From Bacteriovoracaceae bacterium (GTDB taxonomy: Bacteria; Bdellovibrionota; Bacteriovoracia; Bacteriovoracales; Bacteriovoracaceae): 32,418 bases of DNA. Below, in pieces: positions 29,941 through 32,418 of this stretch (positions within the stretch are counted from its first letter, which is position 1; each line of letters opens with the position of its first letter). Made by a program: the position numbers and the translations under genes. The notes under the pieces are model-generated. The model searched no databases. It was not told the DNA's origin and worked only from the letters and a program-made list of their open reading frames with translations. The stretch is from NCBI GenBank assembly GCA_947448095.1, contig CANFNN010000001.1, forward strand, positions 1-32,418, in the 5' to 3' direction.

Positions 29941-31812
29941 CTATTCATTCTTAAGCTTTATTATAAACGAAGTACCCTCTCCTAGTTGAGAGGTAGCAGA
30001 AATAACCCCATTATGAAGTTCTATGAAATATTTTACCAGATAAAGGCCCAACCCAGAGCCTTTAATTGCGTGGGTTGAATCATTCTTCACCCGATAAAAC
30101 TTATCAAAAATATGGGCGAGGTCTTCTTCCCCTATACCTACCCCATTATCCTTAATCTCGATATAAACCCACGTAAGGTCATCCCACGTCTTCACCGAGA
30201 TGATTTTTCCCTTTCCCGCGTATTTTAAGGCATTTTCGATGAGATTTGAAATAACCCTGTTCATTAGTACAGTATCTACCTGAATAGGGTATAGGGGCGA
30301 GAGCTCGGATTCAATTTGAATTTGCTTATTACCTGCTTCGAATTTTAATTTTTCAAGTATGCCTTCAATGATTTTGTTCACATCACGTGATTCCATACGA
30401 AGTGTAAGATTCTGAGACTCTATTTTAGTTAAATCAAGAATGGAATTAATAAAGTCGTTCAATTCTTTTGTGGAGTTAACTACATTATCAATGAGTTCAG
30501 TTTGTTCTGGAGTATTGCTAAATTTAATTTTCAGAATGTCGGCAATACCTGCAATTTTAGCCACGGGAGTTTTCAGATCATGGCTCATGAGGGAAATGAA
30601 GTTTTGCTTCAGGTTATCAACCTGCTTTAAAAGCTTTGTTTCTTCCTGGATTGCGTAGCGAGTTTGATACTCTTCAATTGCTCTGAAAGGAACCCAGATA
30701 TAATAAACAACAAATATACTGAGAACGAGATGAGACAACTGGATCCAGAGCCCAAAAGAAATAAAGGCAAAATAGCTGATAAACAAAATCCCAATTATTA
30801 AAATGATTGTTATCATCAACCCTTTAACTGGCTGAACTCGAGAAATGATGTAGGACAAAATGATGGCAATAAGAATAGAAGCTATCTGAGTGTAAAAATC
30901 TTTTATGTCATAAATTGTTTTTTCAGCGATTAGTGCTTCAATGACGTTTGCATGAACCATCAATTTGGGCGTTCTCGCATTTTCTTTTTCGAAAGGCGTA
31001 AGCACAAAATCATTTGCGTTCGATAAATACTGAGGACCGATTATAACGATTTTATTTTTAAAAAAACCCTTAGGAAAATTCCCTACCACGACTCGGTGAA
31101 AAGGAATAATATGGGTTTCAGTTTTTAGAGGGTTACCAGAATATTTAAATAACGCAAAATTCGCATCTGCCTCAGAATTATAGTACACACCTTTATAAGC
31201 AGTTGCATCTATAGGCGGCAGTCCTTTTAATTCACGATATTTTTTAGCTGTCCATAAATGAATAGAATCTTCACCTGAGATATTGAGAATCGCACGACGA
31301 ACAACTTCGTCCTTGGAAAATATTAATTGATCCTTATAGAGCTGTCCAAGTAGGTAGCCAATATCTCTCAGACCTTCCGGTGGGATCTGTTCTCCAAAAT
31401 TATCAATTTCAGTACCAAATTTAAACTTCTCACCATGAGGAGAAAAAGTCTTTATGGATTCGTGAAATTCTGCCTGATATCTTGCCTCAACATCTGAATC
31501 CGGCTCAAGTAAAGAAACAAAATAATTAACGACGGCCGGCTGATCTTCAATTAATCGGTTCATGAGTCGATTATGGGAGGCATAGGTGTAAGGATAAGTT
31601 TCACCAAGGAACTGATCACTTTCTTCGTCTAAAACAATTAAGACAATAGGATTTTGAAAACTTCTTGAAGAGATGTCATTTTTAATCCAGAAATCTAAAA
31701 ATATTGATTCTAATGGATTAAAAGAATATTGAATTAAAATTAAAATAAATGCTAGGGTTACCAGTAATGGGGCAAATTTAGAAAACTCAATTTTCTTAAA
31801 TTTATTAAACAC
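29941..31812 (-). CDS. CHASE2-domain sensor histidine kinase
   Basis: This membrane kinase of about 623 residues has the order: N-terminal helix (APLLVTLAFILILIQYSF), extracytoplasmic CHASE2 domain (about 30-310, VLIVLDEESDQFLG, PVVNYFVSLLEPDSD-like, FFKNKIVIIGP), three membrane segments (about 310-390), then the kinase. The H-box SLMSHDLKTPVAK (His 411), N-box ISNLIENALKYAGKG, and ATP-site motifs IEIKDNGVGIGEEDLAHIFD and GSGLGLYLVKYFIELHNG are complete. GTG 31812 overlaps the previous gene by eight bases with GGAGG three bases upstream. A longer start, ATG 31851, lacks a Shine-Dalgarno. Its partner is the sigma-54 regulator downstream. Confidence 0.9.
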   Translation of the reverse strand: MFNKFKKIEFSKFAPLLVTLAFILILIQYSFNPLESIFLDFWIKNDISSRSFQNPIVLIVLDEESDQFLGETYPYTYASHNRLMNRLIEDQPAVVNYFVSLLEPDSDVEARYQAEFHESIKTFSPHGEKFKFGTEIDNFGEQIPPEGLRDIGYLLGQLYKDQLIFSKDEVVRRAILNISGEDSIHLWTAKKYRELKGLPPIDATAYKGVYYNSEADANFALFKYSGNPLKTETHIIPFHRVVVGNFPKGFFKNKIVIIGPQYLSNANDFVLTPFEKENARTPKLMVHANVIEALIAEKTIYDIKDFYTQIASILIAIILSYIISRVQPVKGLMITIILIIGILFISYFAFISFGLWIQLSHLVLSIFVVYYIWVPFRAIEEYQTRYAIQEETKLLKQVDNLKQNFISLMSHDLKTPVAKIAGIADILKIKFSNTPEQTELIDNVVNSTKELNDFINSILDLTKIESQNLTLRMESRDVNKIIEGILEKLKFEAGNKQIQIESELSPLYPIQVDTVLMNRVISNLIENALKYAGKGKIISVKTWDDLTWVYIEIKDNGVGIGEEDLAHIFDKFYRVKNDSTHAIKGSGLGLYLVKYFIELHNGVISATSQLGEGTSFIIKLKNE

Positions 31813-32418
31813 GCTCCTCCATCTTCGAATCAAAGATGAGATCCCACTCATGAGGCAAAAACTCAAGTGTAATAATGTTTTGATAATGACGGCTTTTATT
31901 AACTGAAGAGAACTGTATCAATTTGCGACTTGAAAACGAATATATTTCATTATTGGAGCGAAGTTTTGCTCCAACCTTTTGTAATAAGTCATTTTCATAC
32001 GGATACTCTTTTATCAGATTTGCCAATTTCTTAAAGTAAGACTCCCCTAGGCTAAACTTATAAAATAAATCAAGCCAAGGATGCATTAAATAAAACATTA
32101 GCCAGTTCATGGCTTTCGCAAATTCATTTTTAGGAATTATTTTAGTTAAGACACCCACCATCGCATGCGAGGTCCATGAGGCAACACCTATGACAAACAT
32201 AACCTTGGTTCTTTTTGCTGCGAGATTTTTTTTCACCTGAAGGAGTAGTTCAAAACAAATCGCTGCCAACTCATCATTGCTACATTTATCGAGTAAGTCT
32301 TTACTCATGACCAAGCTAATAGATTTCTTATTCTGCAAAACAAAGGCGCGCTCAAGAGAGCCATTATAGTAATATAGCCGTGGCCTATGAACTGCGAGCT
32401 TATAGGCCTCCTGTGCCG
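31805..32418 (-). CDS. Degenerate M48-peptidase-like protein (partial)
   Basis: The frame stays open to the right edge, so this is the C-terminal 204 residues of a longer protein. A TTG at 32338 is internal. The segment RPRLYYYNGSLERAFVLQNK, then SISLVMSKDLLDKCSNDELA and AICFELLLQ aligns in pattern with M48 metallopeptidases (P.lyv....NAFa......v..s.gLL..ls.dEl.avlaHElgH). The zinc motif HExxH is replaced by FELLLQ, so no M48 zinc site is visible. One or two hydrophobic segments follow (VMFVIGVASWTSHAMVGVLT, NWLMFYLMHPWLDLFY). It overlaps the kinase gene by eight bases. Confidence 0.68.
   Translation of the reverse strand, partial: AQEAYKLAVHRPRLYYYNGSLERAFVLQNKKSISLVMSKDLLDKCSNDELAAICFELLLQVKKNLAAKRTKVMFVIGVASWTSHAMVGVLTKIIPKNEFAKAMNWLMFYLMHPWLDLFYKFSLGESYFKKLANLIKEYPYENDLLQKVGAKLRSNNEIYSFSSRKLIQFSSVNKSRHYQNIITLEFLPHEWDLIFDSKMEERV

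Noticed and set aside
32336..32338. TTG 32338 as the start of the last minus-strand gene
   Set aside because: The frame stays open to the window edge and the residues before it fit the M48 pattern, so it is internal to a longer, partial gene.

Overview
The window is about 32.4 kb of low-GC bacterial DNA, almost fully coding. It looks like a member of the Bdellovibrionota, probably close to Bacteriovorax. That is inferred from the flagellar gene order ending in csrA-fliW, the many TPR proteins, a fused IcmF mutase, an FHA membrane protein and a CHASE2 kinase/NtrC-type regulator pair. No sequence search was possible, so the organism is an inference.

Layout. (1) Positions 1-157: start of xseB on the minus strand, cut by the window edge. 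(2) Positions 268-9517: a flagellar block on the plus strand. A textbook sigma-54 promoter precedes flgF-flgG-flgA-flgH-flgI. A terminator and probably a new promoter follow, then flgJ (rod-binding part only)-flgM-flgN-flgK-flgL-csrA-fliW, ending at a strong bidirectional terminator. (3) Positions 9535-13300: a tightly packed minus-strand operon encoding a TPR/SH3-like membrane protein, a cyclic-nucleotide-binding protein, an AI-2E/PerM-type exporter, the BamD lipoprotein and a TPR protein. (4) Positions 13381-15594: an unknown gene, a lone arginine N-succinyltransferase gene (astA) and a convergent unknown gene. (5) Positions 15689-17061: tRNA-Asn(GTT) followed after six bases by an orphan HExxH protein resembling the alpha-ketoglutarate HExxH peptide beta-hydroxylases. 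(6) Positions 17058-19711: an Fe-S maintenance group, with a YgfZ-TPR fusion, an A-type Fe-S carrier and divergent glutaredoxin 2. (7) Positions 19713-24738: an FHA membrane protein, the B12 pair icmF plus ATP:cobalamin adenosyltransferase, and a two-cluster ferredoxin. (8) Positions 24839-27121: a small secreted protein, a beta-barrel protein with a hairpin leader, and a membrane protein with a signal-peptidase-like C-terminus. (9) Positions 27178-32418: lgt, lspA, a sigma-54 response regulator, a CHASE2 histidine kinase and a degenerate M48-peptidase-like protein running off the window.

The most interesting signal is in the RNA rather than in a gene. Four small hairpins, each with the loop AGGAU, sit at the translation starts of flgF, flgJ (two in tandem) and flgK. 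A linear ACAAGGAU site overlaps the csrA Shine-Dalgarno. This is the form of a CsrA-binding site (GGA in a hairpin loop over a ribosome binding site), and the regulator csrA and its antagonist fliW lie in the same cluster. It suggests a self-contained CsrA/FliW checkpoint on rod, hook-junction and anti-sigma gene translation. Other points of interest are the orphan HExxH protein apparently expressed from a tRNA transcript, the pseudo-M48 protein coupled to a histidine kinase, and a hairpin that holds the Shine-Dalgarno of a beta-barrel gene.
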